Shown: positions 12,704 to 24,367, counted from the first letter of the stretch. The stretch is DNA of 64,000 bases from Xenopus tropicalis (GCF_000004195.4 NC_030678.2:63698378-63762377), one strand, 5' to 3'. The notes: a model not told the origin generated them from the sequence alone. Made by a program: numbers and translations.

Positions 12704-12999
12704 CGAGTAAACAACAGAATTTCAAAATGGTACAGATATGGTCTCAGAATTTATTGGCACATTGTATAGGCATTATATGGCAGTGAACCAAAGATCATGA
12801 GTATTTAGCTTATTATCACTCATACTGGATCCAGTGGAACCAAATTTTAGTGATTATGTCATTACAGAGTTTCTCAGTAGTGATATGTATATATAATATA
12901 TATGAGATCTTTTCCTTGAGAATAGTGGTTGATGGATGAGACATCTTCTAATCAAAACCTAGGGTCTTACAAATGTGTTGTGCAGTCTTTCCTCCATAT

Positions 13000-13157
13000 G
13001 TTATAAAAGGCACCAAGTTTGGCCAGGAACAGTACCCCATAGCAACCAATCTGTAGGTAGCATTTACTGGCCACCTGTTTAAAAGCAAACATCTTATTGG
13101 TTGCTATGGGTTACTGCCCCTGGCCAAAATTAGTGCCTATTATTACATATGGGGGAA
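13000..13157. mobile_element. Short inverted-repeat element, AAAAGGCACCAAGTTTGGCC end
   Basis: The left arm ACCCCATAGCAACCAAT is mirrored by ATTGGTTGCTATGGGTTA. A second copy lies at 26323-26483 and a fragment near 42745-42790. Confidence 0.65.
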
Positions 13158-13159
13158 AG

Positions 13160-14314
13160 AAGTTTGCCTGTGACCTGTTTATTAACACATTCTTGTTTTT
13201 GTGTGGTTACACTATTGCCTCCCTTTTGCAATGTTTTTACAATGGACCATATTTGGTCATGAAAGACTCCTCAATCAGCTGTGAATGTGGTGACCTGTGA
13301 AGACTGTGTCAGTGGATATTGTATTTGCTTACATATTTCATTCTGCTAAATGGTGTGTGTTTTGTGATCTTAGAGGGGGCACATTTATATTGTTCTGTTT
13401 ATTTAGCAGAAAGTAAACAGAAGCTTTGGCCGACCAATGGTAATTTTGCATTAGGAAAAATAACTATCGACCCACAAAAATAGGATGTAAGACAAGTGAA
13501 AGCCAGAGAATAATGAGGACTGTGTTCCATCAATAGTGTGAAAATGATAACTGACTAAAGATGGTGGCTCCAAATGCACTTGATTGGGACATTCAGGTCT
13601 ATATACAGTAACTATATAATACACAAGAGCAGTAATGAGCGAATCAGTACCGTTTAGCTTCGCCGAAACTTTCGTAAAACTTTGGTAAAATTCACAAAAT
13701 GTAAAAAAATTTGTTGCTGTACGCAACATTTTTTTACACACACCAATTTTTTTGACAATCGTGACTTTTTTTGTCGCAGTTAATTTTTGCACCCATTTTG
13801 CAAAAAAATGCGCCAATGCCCAATACGTGCTTAGTGATGTCATTTCTGTCACATGACTCACTATAACTGTGTATTATAATAAAGTACCCCTAATTGAAAA
13901 ATATGAGGATACTAGATGGTTTCATGACCATATGCTTAAGAGTCCAGATACTCAGAACTGCATTTTTTACAAGAGGTCAGGGTTGACATAAAAAAGTGGA
14001 GGGCTATAATCTAATTTGACCATACTCCCAGCAGGTCTAGACTCTACCCCAATGTGCCCAAACCCCAGCCTGCCCTTAATCTAACTGGGTCCCAGACAGA
14101 AGTCTTATCAGCCTCCACTGTGAATAAGTTGTTTGGTTACCCTTACTTAGAGGCTGCAGTAATGGCACTCATTGTGGGGACATTACAAATCTGTTCTTGA
14201 ACAGATGCAGCATTTACCTACTTGACTAAAAGTAATGCTTCTGATATGGCTGCATCATTAATGACTGGAGTTGTTTATACCAATATCCGTCTTTCTTACT
14301 ACATTACATATCCC
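13160..14314. other. Intergenic region downstream of tnni1
   Basis: Contains a degraded dispersed repeat (about 13620-13870, rich in TTTCG/CGAAA motifs). The 136-codon ORF on the minus strand at 13451-13861 arises from it. No gene supported. Confidence 0.5.
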
Positions 14315-14568
14315 CCCATTTGAATCCCTTTCTTTATTACATATTCCCTTTAATTTATCTGCAGGTATGTATAATTTAATCACACTATGTTACTGTGATA
14401 TCTTTACATACTAGCCATATTAAATAGTATATCAGTGATGTTTGCCAAATAACTCATGTGCTTGGGTGGCCCCAGAAATGTGTATGTAGCATAACCATGG
14501 GCATTTAGTTTAGATGCAGTGAATGAAGTTGTTACTGTGTTTTTTTTTACCTCTTCTCACTAACCTTC
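14315..14568 (-). other. tnni1: tnni1 3' UTR with candidate poly(A) signal
   Basis: A canonical AATAAA on the minus strand (TTTATT at 14333-14338) lies about 230 nt after the stop. Two weaker ATTAAA-type signals lie between stop and AATAAA, the nearer at 14349-14354. The cleavage position is estimated. Confidence 0.5.
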
Positions 14569-14676
14569 TCATTGTGCAGGTGGTGACTTAGCAGCATCAA
14601 ACATCTTCTTTCTTCCCTCCATGCCAGACATTGCTTCCACATTTTTACGCCAATCACTTACTTCAACTGGGCGTTC
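14569..14676 (-). CDS. tnni1: tnni1 exon 8: C-terminus and stop
   Basis: A 36-codon terminal coding exon starting [20 protein letters not shown] and ending DAAKSPPAQ with stop TGA at 14571-14569. It encodes the mobile actin-binding C-terminus. The ERPVEV motif is specific to slow TnI. Acceptor TTGTAAGCAG. Confidence 0.97.
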   Translation of the reverse strand, partial: ERPVEVSDWRKNVEAMSGMEGRKKMFDAAKSPPAQ

Positions 14677-17600
14677 CTGCTTACAAGTACATAACTCATT
14701 TTAATTGCTGTAAATAATAAATATTAATCTTTCAAACTGGTATTTGCTATTGAATCTAATTTTTAAGAAGCAAAGAATCAGTTATAAGTTATTGAGTTGT
14801 ACATGGCATGGCTTTGCAATGTTGATATAATAAAGGTTAAATGGTAACAAGCCTGACTAAACTCTTTATCATTCAAAGGATTTAAATCAATATTTATTTG
14901 CATAATAAACAAAAATGTAATTCTAAGCAACATTCCAGCACAATTTGTTTATTCCTTTATGCTCTGCTGATTCTGACTATTAAAAAGTGTAGCAGAAGTT
15001 AGCCCTCCAATTTCCGCAGTGCATGCTTATTCATGGTTCTGTTAATCAGCAAATTTGTACTACAAGAATCAGGACCAGCAGTGTACTTCGCCCACTGCAC
15101 AACCCATTGCCCCCCTCCCATCACGCGCCACCACCCCCTAATGTCAGCGTGTATGCATGCGCTCTGACCGTGGGAGAGAAAAAGCAATGCTCTGACATAC
15201 AAGCTGGCAGTGGGGGGACCAGGGCGATGACAAGGGGAGTACAAGAGGTACATGCTTGAGGCCCCCCAGCATTGCACCCAAAGCATGTACCTCTTTAGTC
15301 TTCCACTAATTTCGGCCATGGCCACAGATGCAGAGTGCAATTTTGTCCCGGGCACTAGATTTGTTGACTTTATGTTTTACAAAACTGAAATTCAGCTTTT
15401 AAAATTACTAAAAGCAGATTTTTGCTGCCCCCCTGTAACCTGACACACACTGCCTTCCAGGGTCAACTTAAGGGGGGGACAGGGGGTACAGTTGTGCCGA
15501 GCCCCGTGAAATCTTCTTTCTTAAGGGGGCCCATTCACGTTACACAAAGCAACTTCTGCAAAAACTGCTTAGAAAGCTAGGTAACTTGCCTAGAACTAAA
15601 GTAACTTGTAAATATAGCAAAAGACAATGCAGAGAAGCTTTGCAGGGATAAACTCCAGTGACCACCAATGAATTAAAATACTTAAGGTAAATTCCACTGC
15701 CCCCAGTAAACTGAATGGCTTATTAGCACATTAATTATTCATTTTAACTATTTATAAGTACTAATTATAGAGCAACATCAGCTGTTTATTTTGGGATCTA
15801 TTTACTGAATTATATCAGTGTCTTCTACATGAACTTTCCAGCAGGAGAATGACTGGTTATTGGGCCCCACAGTAACATCACTGGGCCCCTACGCTTACAC
15901 AATTTACATAACTTATGCAAAAAATTACATTAGTTTAAAAGAAACTTACGTAATTTACGTATAGACTCCACTGACCCCCCAATTAAAATACTGACTTATT
16001 AGCACATTAATTATTTTTGCTATTTTTATTAACTACTACCGACTAGTTATTTGGCCCTACAGCAAGATCACTGGGTCCCAAAACGTACACAGTTTACGTA
16101 ACTTATGCAAAAGCGTATGTCACTTCTATATCAAGCAATGGCAGCACAGAGCAGGGGCAAGTAGATGGGAAAGGGTTAAACTTAAGGCAAACTCTACTGA
16201 CCCCCAATGAACTGACTGCTGCTGTCTAAGGAGCCTCCCTGCCTAGGTTAATACCCCTTACTAGAGATGTGCAAATTTGTAGAGATTTACAATGAAATGG
16301 CAGTTGATGGCCATAAACTCCAATGCATTTGTGCGAGAAAAAAAGCTCATTAACTCCAATGCATTTAAGAAAAAACCGCAGCAAAGAAATTTTGTCATCT
16401 TGCAAATGTTTCCTACTTCTTACCCAGTACTCTAGCTTTATTGCAACTTCCTTGTTGTTGTGTATACTATCCTCTCCCCTCTGCTGGATGAATCCAATTG
16501 ACTAAATAAATTATGATTTACAAATTACACGATTTCCACACATATATGTGATAAAATTGACCACCTTATGTAAATAATTTCATAACATGATGGCACTACA
16601 TAAAAAATGTTAATTAAAATATATATTGTAAAAAATGTTTGTTGTAATATGTTGTAAAAACTGAAATAAAGATATTGTCACCTTCTCAGTATCTTCTTTC
16701 TTTACAGATTTTAAATTGGCACGGAGGTCCATGGAAACCTTGTGCTTTGAACCCAAAAGTGCACGAAGCATGGCATCTGCAGATACTCTAACTCTGCGTA
16801 GAGCAGGCCTCTTGAACTTTCCACGAAGATCCAGCACTTTCATTCTCAGATCCTGAATCTTAGTAAAGCAATTAGTAAAGGAAATACATTTGAATTTGAA
16901 GCTGCACTACAGGGGAGTTATATATAAAGTACACATGCTGCATGTTTAGGGTAAGTTTATAAAAGTAGCAACCAATCAAATGCCGATTACCCCCAGATTT
17001 TTACAAACTATCACACATTATTACAAAATTGATGGAGTTAATGCAACAGCAGGCTAAAGAAAGACAATAAAGTTGCGATTGTATCAGGTTAAGACTAAAT
17101 TAATGGTTATTATGTGTTGCTTCTAATTTGTTATTGGATTATTTGTTTGCAGTTGACCTATAAGTACTCTTCAGCTGATTTTTTTTCATTTTCATTAATT
17201 TCTTGTACAAACCCTGTCCTTGCAAATGGAATCAAAACTTAATCTTATTCTTCTCTTATTCTTCTGCAGTGATATCCAACTTCTGTGGTGCCGAGAACCA
17301 AAATGTTTCTAGCATACATAGAGGAGGATCGCTAATGGAAGCAAGTTTTGGCCACTACCCTTTTTTAAACCACACCCATGTTATCACAATGGTGGTAGTG
17401 TAGCAAAAACTCAAATGCTTGGTACTCACTGTGGAGATATCAACCATCATTCATATGTGAAAGAATTATATTATGTCATATTAAGCCCATTCTTAAATCA
17501 ATATTCCTTCTCCTCCCCTGTGGATAGCACAGCAACCCCCAGCACATAATTACACACCTTAGGGACCATTTAATGGCTATTTCCAACTGCTAACAAACTC

Positions 17601-20600
17601 CCAGAACAAACCCCTGCCAGGTTCACCTCCCACAGGCAACATAGGGCAAGCAGAGTATGGCACTCACAGGCAGCATAGGGCAGGCAGAGTATGGCACACA
17701 CAGGCAGCATAGGGCAGGAAGAATATGGCACACACAGGCAGCATAGGGCAGGCAGAGTATGGCACACACAGGCAGCATAGGGCAGGAAGAATATGGCGCA
17801 CACACAGGCAGCAAAGGGCAGGCAGAGTATGACACACACAGACAGGACTCTGCCTGCCCTATGCTGCCTGTGTGTGCCATACTCTGCCTGCCCTATTCTG
17901 CCTGTGTGTGCCATACTCTGCCTTCCATACCCTGCTTGTTTGTGCCATACTCTGCCTACCCTATGCTGCCTGTGTGTGCCATACTCTGCCTGCCCTGTGC
18001 TGCCTGTGTGTGCCATACTCTGTCTGCCCTATCCTGCCTGAGTGTACCATACTCTGCCTGCCCTACCATGTCTGTGTGTGCCATACTCTGCCTGCCCTAT
18101 GCTGCCTGTGTGTGCCATACTCTGTCTGCCCTACCCTGTCTGTGTGTGGCATACTCTACCTATCTTATGCTGCCTGTGTGTGCCATACTCTCCCTGCCCT
18201 ATGCTGCCTAAGTGCCATACTCTGCCTGCCCTTAGCGGCCTGTGTGTGTGCCATACTCTGCCTGCCCTATGCTGCCTGTGTGTGCCATACTCTGCCTGCC
18301 CTATGCTGCGTGTGTGCAATGCTCTGTCTGACCAATGCTGCCTGTGTGTGCCATGCTTTGTCTGCCCTTTGCTGCCTGTGTGTACCATACACAGTACATA
18401 CAGTGACATAGTGCTGGCACTGTTTCTACAGTCTGAGTTGAACAATGTGGGTGCTTACAGCCTGAGGTGTGAACAATGCAGGGGATGAACAATGCAGAGA
18501 TTAAAAGGTGTGAACAGCACAGGGAATTACATGTTTAAACAATACAGGAGAATTACAGTCTGAGGTGTGAACCAATCTCAGCACTGATACCATTTAAAGT
18601 TTACACAAAGATAAGCATCAAAACAGCTGGACAGGTGGGGGGGGCCACACAAAGGGGGGTTGCCAGTTGGACAGCACTGTTCTAAGGCATATTTATAACA
18701 ATGACTAAAATGTTCACCACAGTTTGCCAGAGGGTAACTCCATAGCTCTTTATTTACCTGTATAGGAGTTTAAGGTGCAGATTAATCAGACAGAGAACAT
18801 AATTTTTCACCCTTGTAATGACTGCATTGGAATTTTACAACTAAAGCAAAAGGTTTCTTACCTCCCTGGTGTTGTGATTGACTTTTACTTCAATATCATA
18901 TCTTTCCTCGTCCACAATGCCAACTTTTTCATGTAGATCTCTGCATAATTCCTGTTAGGGGATGGCCAAAACCAGGTCAGAACACTAATATAATACTTAT
19001 TTAAAAGGAATCACTGGGGGCACCCCCCAGTGATTAAGATCGCTGGTGCTCCTTTTAGCCTAAAACTGCACCAGCTCAGGGTACGTGCAGGCGAGCAATC
19101 CACTTTACCATAGAGTAAAATTTACCAAGCAATTATAAAGCAGACCAATGATATTATTATGTAACTGCCAATGTATTTTTGTAGGTATGTCTAACATGCA
19201 GTATTATGATATTCATATCATTTACATTAATGTAATTGTACTTGTTACTAAAGCTTGAAATCATGAACACATGAACTTTGATACCAAAATAACATTGTAT
19301 TTGCACTGTATAAGAGATGTATGGAAAATAACAATTGGTTATGGAAGGTAAAATGAACAAGTGGGAAAACTGCACAGTAATATATTGCATTTGTTTGCAG
19401 CAATCTACTGTAGTTGGAATTTGCTTCACAAGACAATATATTACTCTTGCCTTATGATGCCAGTACTGGCATAAACAGATCTATGGCTCGAACAAGATAT
19501 CTGACAGTCAGTGAAACAAATCTGAACAGGAAAATCTAAAAGGAAATGCTAAGTTACTGGGGGGGTGCTAAATGCAGCCCCAGTTCAATTCTTATGGTTG
19601 ATGCCATATGGGGCTGATTCTGGGCCTGCAGAAAAAGAAATACCAAAAATCAGCTGTCATCAGCGTCCTACCTTGCCTGCACCTAGTCAGACACAATGCT
19701 TTTAGGTGCAAGCAATGTAGGAGGCTGATGCCAGTGGAGGGACTGATTCACAGCAAGCAATGCCAGGCAGCAGCTGCAAGGGCAAACAAGGTTCTGAGCT
19801 GTATTAAAAGGGGTATAGATTCACGGGAGGAGGGGGTTATTCTTCCCCTTTACAGAGCACTGGTAAGGCCCCATCTAGAATATGCTGTTCAGTTTTGGTC
19901 TCCAGTGCTCAAACGGGACATTATTGAGCTAGAGAGGGTCCAGAGAAGGGCAACTAAGCTGGTAAAGGGTATGGAAAGTCTCGGTTATGAAGAAAGACTG
20001 GCCAAGTTGGGTCTGTTTACACTGGAGAAGAGGCGCTTAAGAGGTGACATGATAACTATGTATAAATATATAAGGGGATCATATAATAACCTCTCTAATG
20101 TTTTATTTACCAGTAGGTCCTTCCAACGGACACGAGGGCACCCACTCCGTTTAGAAGAAGGGAGGTTCCATTTAAATATTCGGAAAGGATTTTTTACAGT
20201 GAGAGCTGTGAAGTTGTGGAATTCCCTCCCCGAATCAGTCGTACTGGCTGATACATTATATAGCTTTAAGAAGGGGCTGGATGGATTCTTAGCAAGTGAG
20301 GGAATACAGGGTTATGGGAGATAGCTCTTAGTACAAGTTGATACAGGGACTGGTCCGATTGCCATCTTGGAGTCAGGAAGGAATTTTTTCCCCTCTGAGG
20401 CAAATTAGAGAGGCTTCAGATGGGGTTTTTTGCCTTCCTCTGGATCAACTTGTAGTTAGGCAGGTTAGGTATAGGCATTATGGTTGAACTTGATGGACGT
20501 ATGTCTTTTTTCAACCCAACTTACTATGTTACTATGTTACAGCCTGCATTTTTTTTACAGGCCAAGAATCAGCCCCGAGTGGCATCAGCCTAAACTTTTT

Positions 20601-23600
20601 CCCTGTGCTCCATTTTGGAAAAACTGCACAAAATGGGGTAAAAATAACATTGCAACTCAATACTACTACTTACTTACTGTAAACCTGTTTAGGCTTGCAG
20701 CAGAACAGCCTTTTATAATACTGTGCATGTGTAAGTGTAATTCATTACTAGGGATTCTGGACAAAGGTACGTAAATTGTTGGCGTGATCATTTTTCCTGA
20801 AAGATGCACTGTACTGGGGTAAAAACTTAGCAACTGGATTCAATAATGGTTGCCAAAGATTTTGGACCCCCTATTAAATCCAGATTTCCTCATCCTTTAA
20901 CAATAGAATGTGGATGAACTTTACATCTACAACCCAGATGAACTGTTGTGACAATTTTCTGATACATTTTTTTCTGTGAGCAACTATTCCCTTTAATCTC
21001 TGAAAATTTGTCTGAAAAATGCACCATCCAGTCACCTACTAGGGATGTGGGGAACTCAAAAAAAAAAGTTTGCGAACGCGTTCGCGAACTTACGCCAAAA
21101 AGTGCGAATATTTGCGAACTTTGCGAACCCCATAGACTTCAATGGGAAGGCGAACTTTAAAACCTAGAAAAGCCATTTCTGGCCAGAAAACTGATTTTAA
21201 AGTTGTTTAAAGGGTGCCGTGACCTGGACAGTGGCATGCAGGAGGGGGATCAATGGCAAAAATTTATCTGAAAAATACTTTGTTGACACAGCATTGCGTA
21301 AAATCGCAAAGGCAGCTGGCAGACCTAGCGGAAATACGCTGCATTTTTTGCTATTAGCACCATGGAAACGGGATTTGCTGAAAAATGCCATGTGTGACTT
21401 GTGCGCGAAAAAACACAGCGGAAAAACGCGAACCCAAATTGCGAACATACGCGAAAAGTTCGCGAACTTCCGAACTCGCGAACACCCGATGTTCGTGCGA
21501 ATTAGTTCGCCGGCGAACAGTTCGCTACATCTCTATCACCCACACTCACGGGCCACTGTGACCCTTCCAGGGATGGGGAGAATGGTGGGCATCACTGGTC
21601 CTGCTCAAGGAAAGAAGGGAGTTGTTGGTCCTTACCAACTGGGGTGATGCCATGATACCTCTACTTGGCTTACCTCTTACATGGCATACCTCTTGAGGAA
21701 TCCATATTTTGCTTAGGTTTGTATATACATCCACACCACCAAAAAGCACAGCACTCACTTTATCCTAAGTGATGCTTTATTGTTTATTATAAAAATATCT
21801 TCATTGTCCATTCATTGTCATATTCATAGTCAGAGTCTAGACTAGCTGCACTAATGCTTTGGAAGCATCCACATCCTTGGTCTTGCCATTAGTGTTTGGT
21901 TTCTGTGTGTATGTGTGTATATACATATATATATACAGTACATCCATAGGCTGGCACACTGCTTTAAAAACTTCAAAAACCCAGGTACATGGTAAAAAAC
22001 TTAAAGTTCACAAAAAGACCAGCAACAACAGGAATTTTAATGAAAACCCAAATGTGTATTCAGTAGGGACATACAGCCAACATTATGTTTCGGACTGTCT
22101 GTATGTCCCTACTGAATACACATTTGGTTTTTCATTAAAATTCCCAGTGTTGCTGATCGTTTTGTAAAATATATATATACACACATATATAATCTCCAGT
22201 GTGTTGTTTTTATCTGTTGCTATAAATAATGCTTTCAGCATCTGGTACCTACAATCAAAATGTACAATTATATAAGATAGGGGGTATCCAAACTGAAGTC
22301 CAACAGCTGTTGATGAAATACAGTGATGAAATTCCCAGTGTTCTCTAAATGCCAGTCATGAAACCACTCATATTACAAGAACTAATTTTTCAAATTTAAA
22401 AGGAAGTAAGCCAGAGATTTCTACTCAGAAGTCCTCCTGATTTGGTTGAACTAAAAGTTACAGGTCCTTTGACAAGTGAAGACTTAACATCCCAGATAAA
22501 TGATAACACCGTATTAATCTTTTGCTCAGAATGGCATTGCTTGCTACAGCTTTTATCTTCAAGCACTCATAAGTGCTTTTCCATCAGAGATTCACTTTAA
22601 TATGTGTCTAGTATCACTAAGGGGCACATTTACTAAGACACGAATCTGAACCGAATTGGAAAAATTCCGATTTGAAAACGAACATTTTGCGACTTTTTCG
22701 TATTTTTTGCGATTTTTTTCGGCGTCTTTAAGACTTTTCGGAAATTGTCGCGACTTTTTCGTTACCAATACGATTTGCACGAAAAAACCCGAGTTTTTCG
22801 TAGCCATTCCGAAAGTTGCGCAAAATCTGGCGATTTTTTAGTAGCGTTAAAACTTGCGCGAAAAGTTGCGCCTTTTTCGTAGCGCTAAAACTTAAAAGGT
22901 GCGACGTTTCGCGCAAGTTTTAATGCTACGAAAAAATCGCAACTTTTTGCGCAAGTTTTAACGCTAAGAAAAATTGCCAGATTTTGCGCAACTTTCGGAA
23001 TGGCTACGAAAAACTCGCGTTTTTTCGCACAAATCGTATTAGTAACGAAAAAGTCGCGACATTTTTCCGAAAAAAACGCAAAATACCGATCATTACGAAA
23101 AAAACGCAATCGGATGCATTAGGCCCGTTCGTGGGTTAGTAAATGTGCCCCTAAGTGTAAAGGTGAAGGATCACATAGAAGGTCTGAACCTGATGGATGT
23201 TTGTCTTTGTCAGCCTAAAATGCAACTGTAACACTTGTTTTTCAGAATATATGTACATATATGCAGACCCTGTAAGGCCCTAATTAAGCAATGTCAATAT
23301 TTCTTGGTAGAATAGGACAGCTTACCAATGTTTTGGGGCCCTAAATTAAATTTGTAATGGGGCCCCAGTAACATCTAGTTTTGCCTCTGTATCATACTGA
23401 ATTATTACTAAATCATGGGGCCAGGGAACGTACATTAATATTGAATAAGGTAGAGGGCAAGGTATGTAAAGGCACATAGGAGCATTGGATTTTACACTTG
23501 AAATTGACCAGGTGGCAAGTACAGGACTTGCTTTGTAAACTGTGCCCCGGTGTACTCTTTTTTAGCATAAGCATGGTCCATGTCTGCAAATTACAGAGGC

Positions 23601-24367
23601 AAGTTTTGATCTCCATGGTTTTATATGGATTACAGCTAGCACAGTAAGGGGGTTATATAAATAAAGAAGCAAAGTTTGCTACAGGTCTAATCAACATGTT
23701 ATGTATCAAATATTAACATGTAATATAATGAATATACCAACCACAACACAAACAATTTAGATAGCACTAGTCTTATGTATAAAATAACAGTTTAATACCT
23801 GTAGTGCAGCTAATGACAGGCCATGGTAATTTTCCTGGGGTACTCTCTCACTTAAGTATCTTTCCTTCTCTTCTTGTGTATTAATATGATCCTGATCCCA
23901 TGCCTCTTTTGCCTTTGCCAGCATTAAACTCTGTAGGGAAATTGAGAGCTGGGTAAGCTACCATTCTTATTCATTACTCAGTATATACATTGCATTCTCT
24001 TTAGTTCATATCTGTTACCTTTAGAAGGAGCTTGCGGGATGCTGAAATTTTTGATTTCCTCTGTTGAAAAGGAACCATTTACAAAAGAGAAATAATTATG
24101 TTTCATAATAAAAACATTTGAGCAAAAGATGAAGACAAATGATATGTAGCTACAAGGTAAAGAAATGGGAATATGATGAGGGGGGTCTTGTGAGAGAAAG
24201 GATCAATATATAAAAAATGTACTTACCTCACTGTGTTATCAGATTCACAAAAAAGAAATGGAAAACATATATATAAATATTTTAGTTTCAGGATACAAAA
24301 AATATAAATGGCATATAGATGATATCAGTCGGCAGAAAAATAATTCAAATACTCACGGTTCAGGCAT
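14569..24367 (-). CDS. tnni1: Slow skeletal muscle troponin I (complete, seven coding exons)
   Basis: TnI is the inhibitory subunit of troponin on striated muscle thin filaments. Coding segments in transcript order are 24367-24357, 24230-24227, 24060-24019, 23930-23799, 18951-18862, 16858-16682 and 14676-14569. Every intron has GT-AG ends and the segments join in frame to 187 codons, the length I recall for human TNNI1. The start [19 protein letters not shown] resembles human slow TnI. The inhibitory region [12 protein letters not shown] lies near residues 106-117 and the switch segment [15 protein letters not shown] follows. The C-terminus [18 protein letters not shown] then SPPAQ separates it from fast TnI (TNNI2), and there is no long cardiac N-terminal extension as in TNNI3. 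The start has A at -3. The gene is divergent from tnnt2, its partner in the complex. Identity is from remembered family sequences; the exon structure is read directly. Confidence 0.96.
14677..16681 (-). other. tnni1: tnni1 last intron, with tandem direct repeat at about 15640-16235
   Basis: The sequence has two to three diverged copies of a block of about 300 bp. Repeated landmarks are GACTCCACTGACCCCC, CTTATTAGCACATTAATTAT and CACTGGGCCCCTACG with ACTTATGCAAAA. Nothing coding was found in the intron. Confidence 0.55.
16682..16858 (-). CDS. tnni1: tnni1 exon 7: inhibitory and switch regions
   Basis: A 177-nt, 59-codon exon starting [15 protein letters not shown]. It carries the actin/TnC-binding inhibitory peptide (KRPALRRVR), the switch helix ([15 protein letters not shown]) and [17 protein letters not shown]. 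The human equivalent has PPLRRVR, so one proline is alanine here. Donor GTGACA after the final Lys. Confidence 0.97.
17265..18690. repeat. Complex repeat, copy A, hosting a minisatellite
   Basis: Single-copy flanks CAAACCCCTGCCAGGTTCAC and GGTGTGAACAATGCAGGGG match copy B near 38840-38960 and 39090-39200. The element lies in tnni1 intron 6. The part between the flanks is expanded into the 34-bp minisatellite (17632-18390). Confidence 0.6.
17632..18390. repeat. 34-bp minisatellite with orientation switch
   Basis: The unit is CCATACTCTGCCTGCCCTAT followed by GCTGCCTGTGTGTG (34 bp). About six units at 17632-17845 are on the minus orientation and about 16 units from about 17848 on the plus orientation, so the array has a central inversion. 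The unit lacks stop codons in several frames, which explains the long Cys/Leu-rich ORFs on both strands (up to 179 codons). These are not genes. Confidence 0.9.
18862..18951 (-). CDS. tnni1: tnni1 exon 6
   Basis: A 90-nt, 30-codon exon starting [19 protein letters not shown] and ending VNHNTRE. It covers part of the TnI segment that forms the coiled coil with TnT (IT arm). Acceptor CCTAACAG, donor GTAAGA. The preceding intron of 4.8 kb is the longest between coding exons. Confidence 0.95.
18998..19095. mobile_element. Fragment of the CACTGGGGGGTGCC frog repeat
   Basis: CACTGGGGGCACCCCCCAGTGATT followed by GGTGCTCCTTTTAGCC. Longer relatives lie at 46884-47206 and 60775-60955. Confidence 0.5.
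19599..20596. mobile_element. GGCTGATGCCAC-type MITE split by a CR1 insertion
   Basis: The left end GATGCCATATGGGGCTGATT and the right end GAATCAGCCCCGAGTGGCAT are inverted repeats resembling those of the element at 414-743. CR1 sequence occupies most of the interior. Confidence 0.5.
19780..20541 (+). mobile_element. CR1-type LINE, 3' end (reverse transcriptase C-terminal part)
   Basis: An ORF reading [18 protein letters not shown], then [35 protein letters not shown] and [17 protein letters not shown] matches the C-terminal region of CR1 ORF2. It is followed by a 3' UTR and an octamer-type tail (TATGTTAC repeated). The copy is 5'-truncated and antisense to tnni1, inside its 4.8-kb intron. 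Confidence 0.85.
21045..21537. mobile_element. Inverted-repeat element, TTCGCGAAC-rich
   Basis: The left GGGATGTGGGGAACTCAAAA and GTTTGCGAACGCGTTCGCG region is mirrored by CGGCGAACAGTTCGCTACAT at the right. The 142-codon ORF at 21219-21647 is an accidental reading of it. Relatives appear degraded at about 48355-48440 and 61197-61470. Confidence 0.55.
22011..22164. repeat. Long hairpin in tnni1 intron 5 (66-bp stem, 22-nt loop)
   Basis: Arms 22011-22076 and 22099-22164 share ATGTGTATTCAGTAGGGACA and TACAG as inverted copies. TA-rich inverted sequence flanks the stem (about 21905-21942 and 22168-22192), so the palindrome may be longer. Confidence 0.75.
22618..23154. mobile_element. Palindromic Harbinger-like MITE, GGGGCACATTTACTAA ends
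   Basis: Ends GGGGCACATTTACTAAGACA and TTAGTAAATGTGCCCC are flanked by TAA on both sides. The interior arms (GGCGATTTTTTAGTAGCGTT and relatives) are mirrored around about 22890. Same-end relatives lie at 28317-28610 and 49745-50165. Confidence 0.75.
23799..23930 (-). CDS. tnni1: tnni1 exon 5
   Basis: A 132-nt, 44-codon exon in phase 0 starting [15 protein letters not shown] and ending GLSLAALQ. It covers the first TnI helix. The middle part is less like mammals than the ends. Acceptor CCCTACAG, donor GTATTA. Confidence 0.95.
24019..24060 (-). CDS. tnni1: tnni1 exon 4
   Basis: This 42-nt exon encodes [14 protein letters not shown], the conserved N-terminal segment that contacts the troponin C C-lobe in skeletal TnI. 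Acceptor TTTTCAACAG, donor GTAACA. Confidence 0.95.
24227..24230 (-). CDS. tnni1: tnni1 exon 3: 4-nt microexon
   Basis: The exon is only TGAG, bounded by acceptor AACACAG and donor GTAAGT. It completes the split proline codon (CC|T) and adds one Glu codon. Without it the frame between exons 2 and 4 is lost; with it the protein reads MPEPERKSK, matching the TNNI1 start. The length follows from the frame and both splice sites. Confidence 0.88.

Noticed and set aside
13451..13861. 136-codon minus-strand ORF
   Set aside because: It lies on a degraded dispersed repeat; no motif and no splice pattern.
17632..18390. CRISPR-like array
   Set aside because: Units are contiguous without unique spacers, in a vertebrate genome; this is a minisatellite.
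17759..18411. 150- and 179-codon Cys/Leu-rich ORFs as a repeat protein gene
   Set aside because: They are frame cycles of the 34-bp minisatellite, open on both strands, inside a tnni1 intron, with no start context or domain.
19608..20324. 238-codon ORF as a host gene
   Set aside because: It is the C-terminal part of a CR1 LINE ORF2, 5'-truncated, with an unrelated MITE-derived start.
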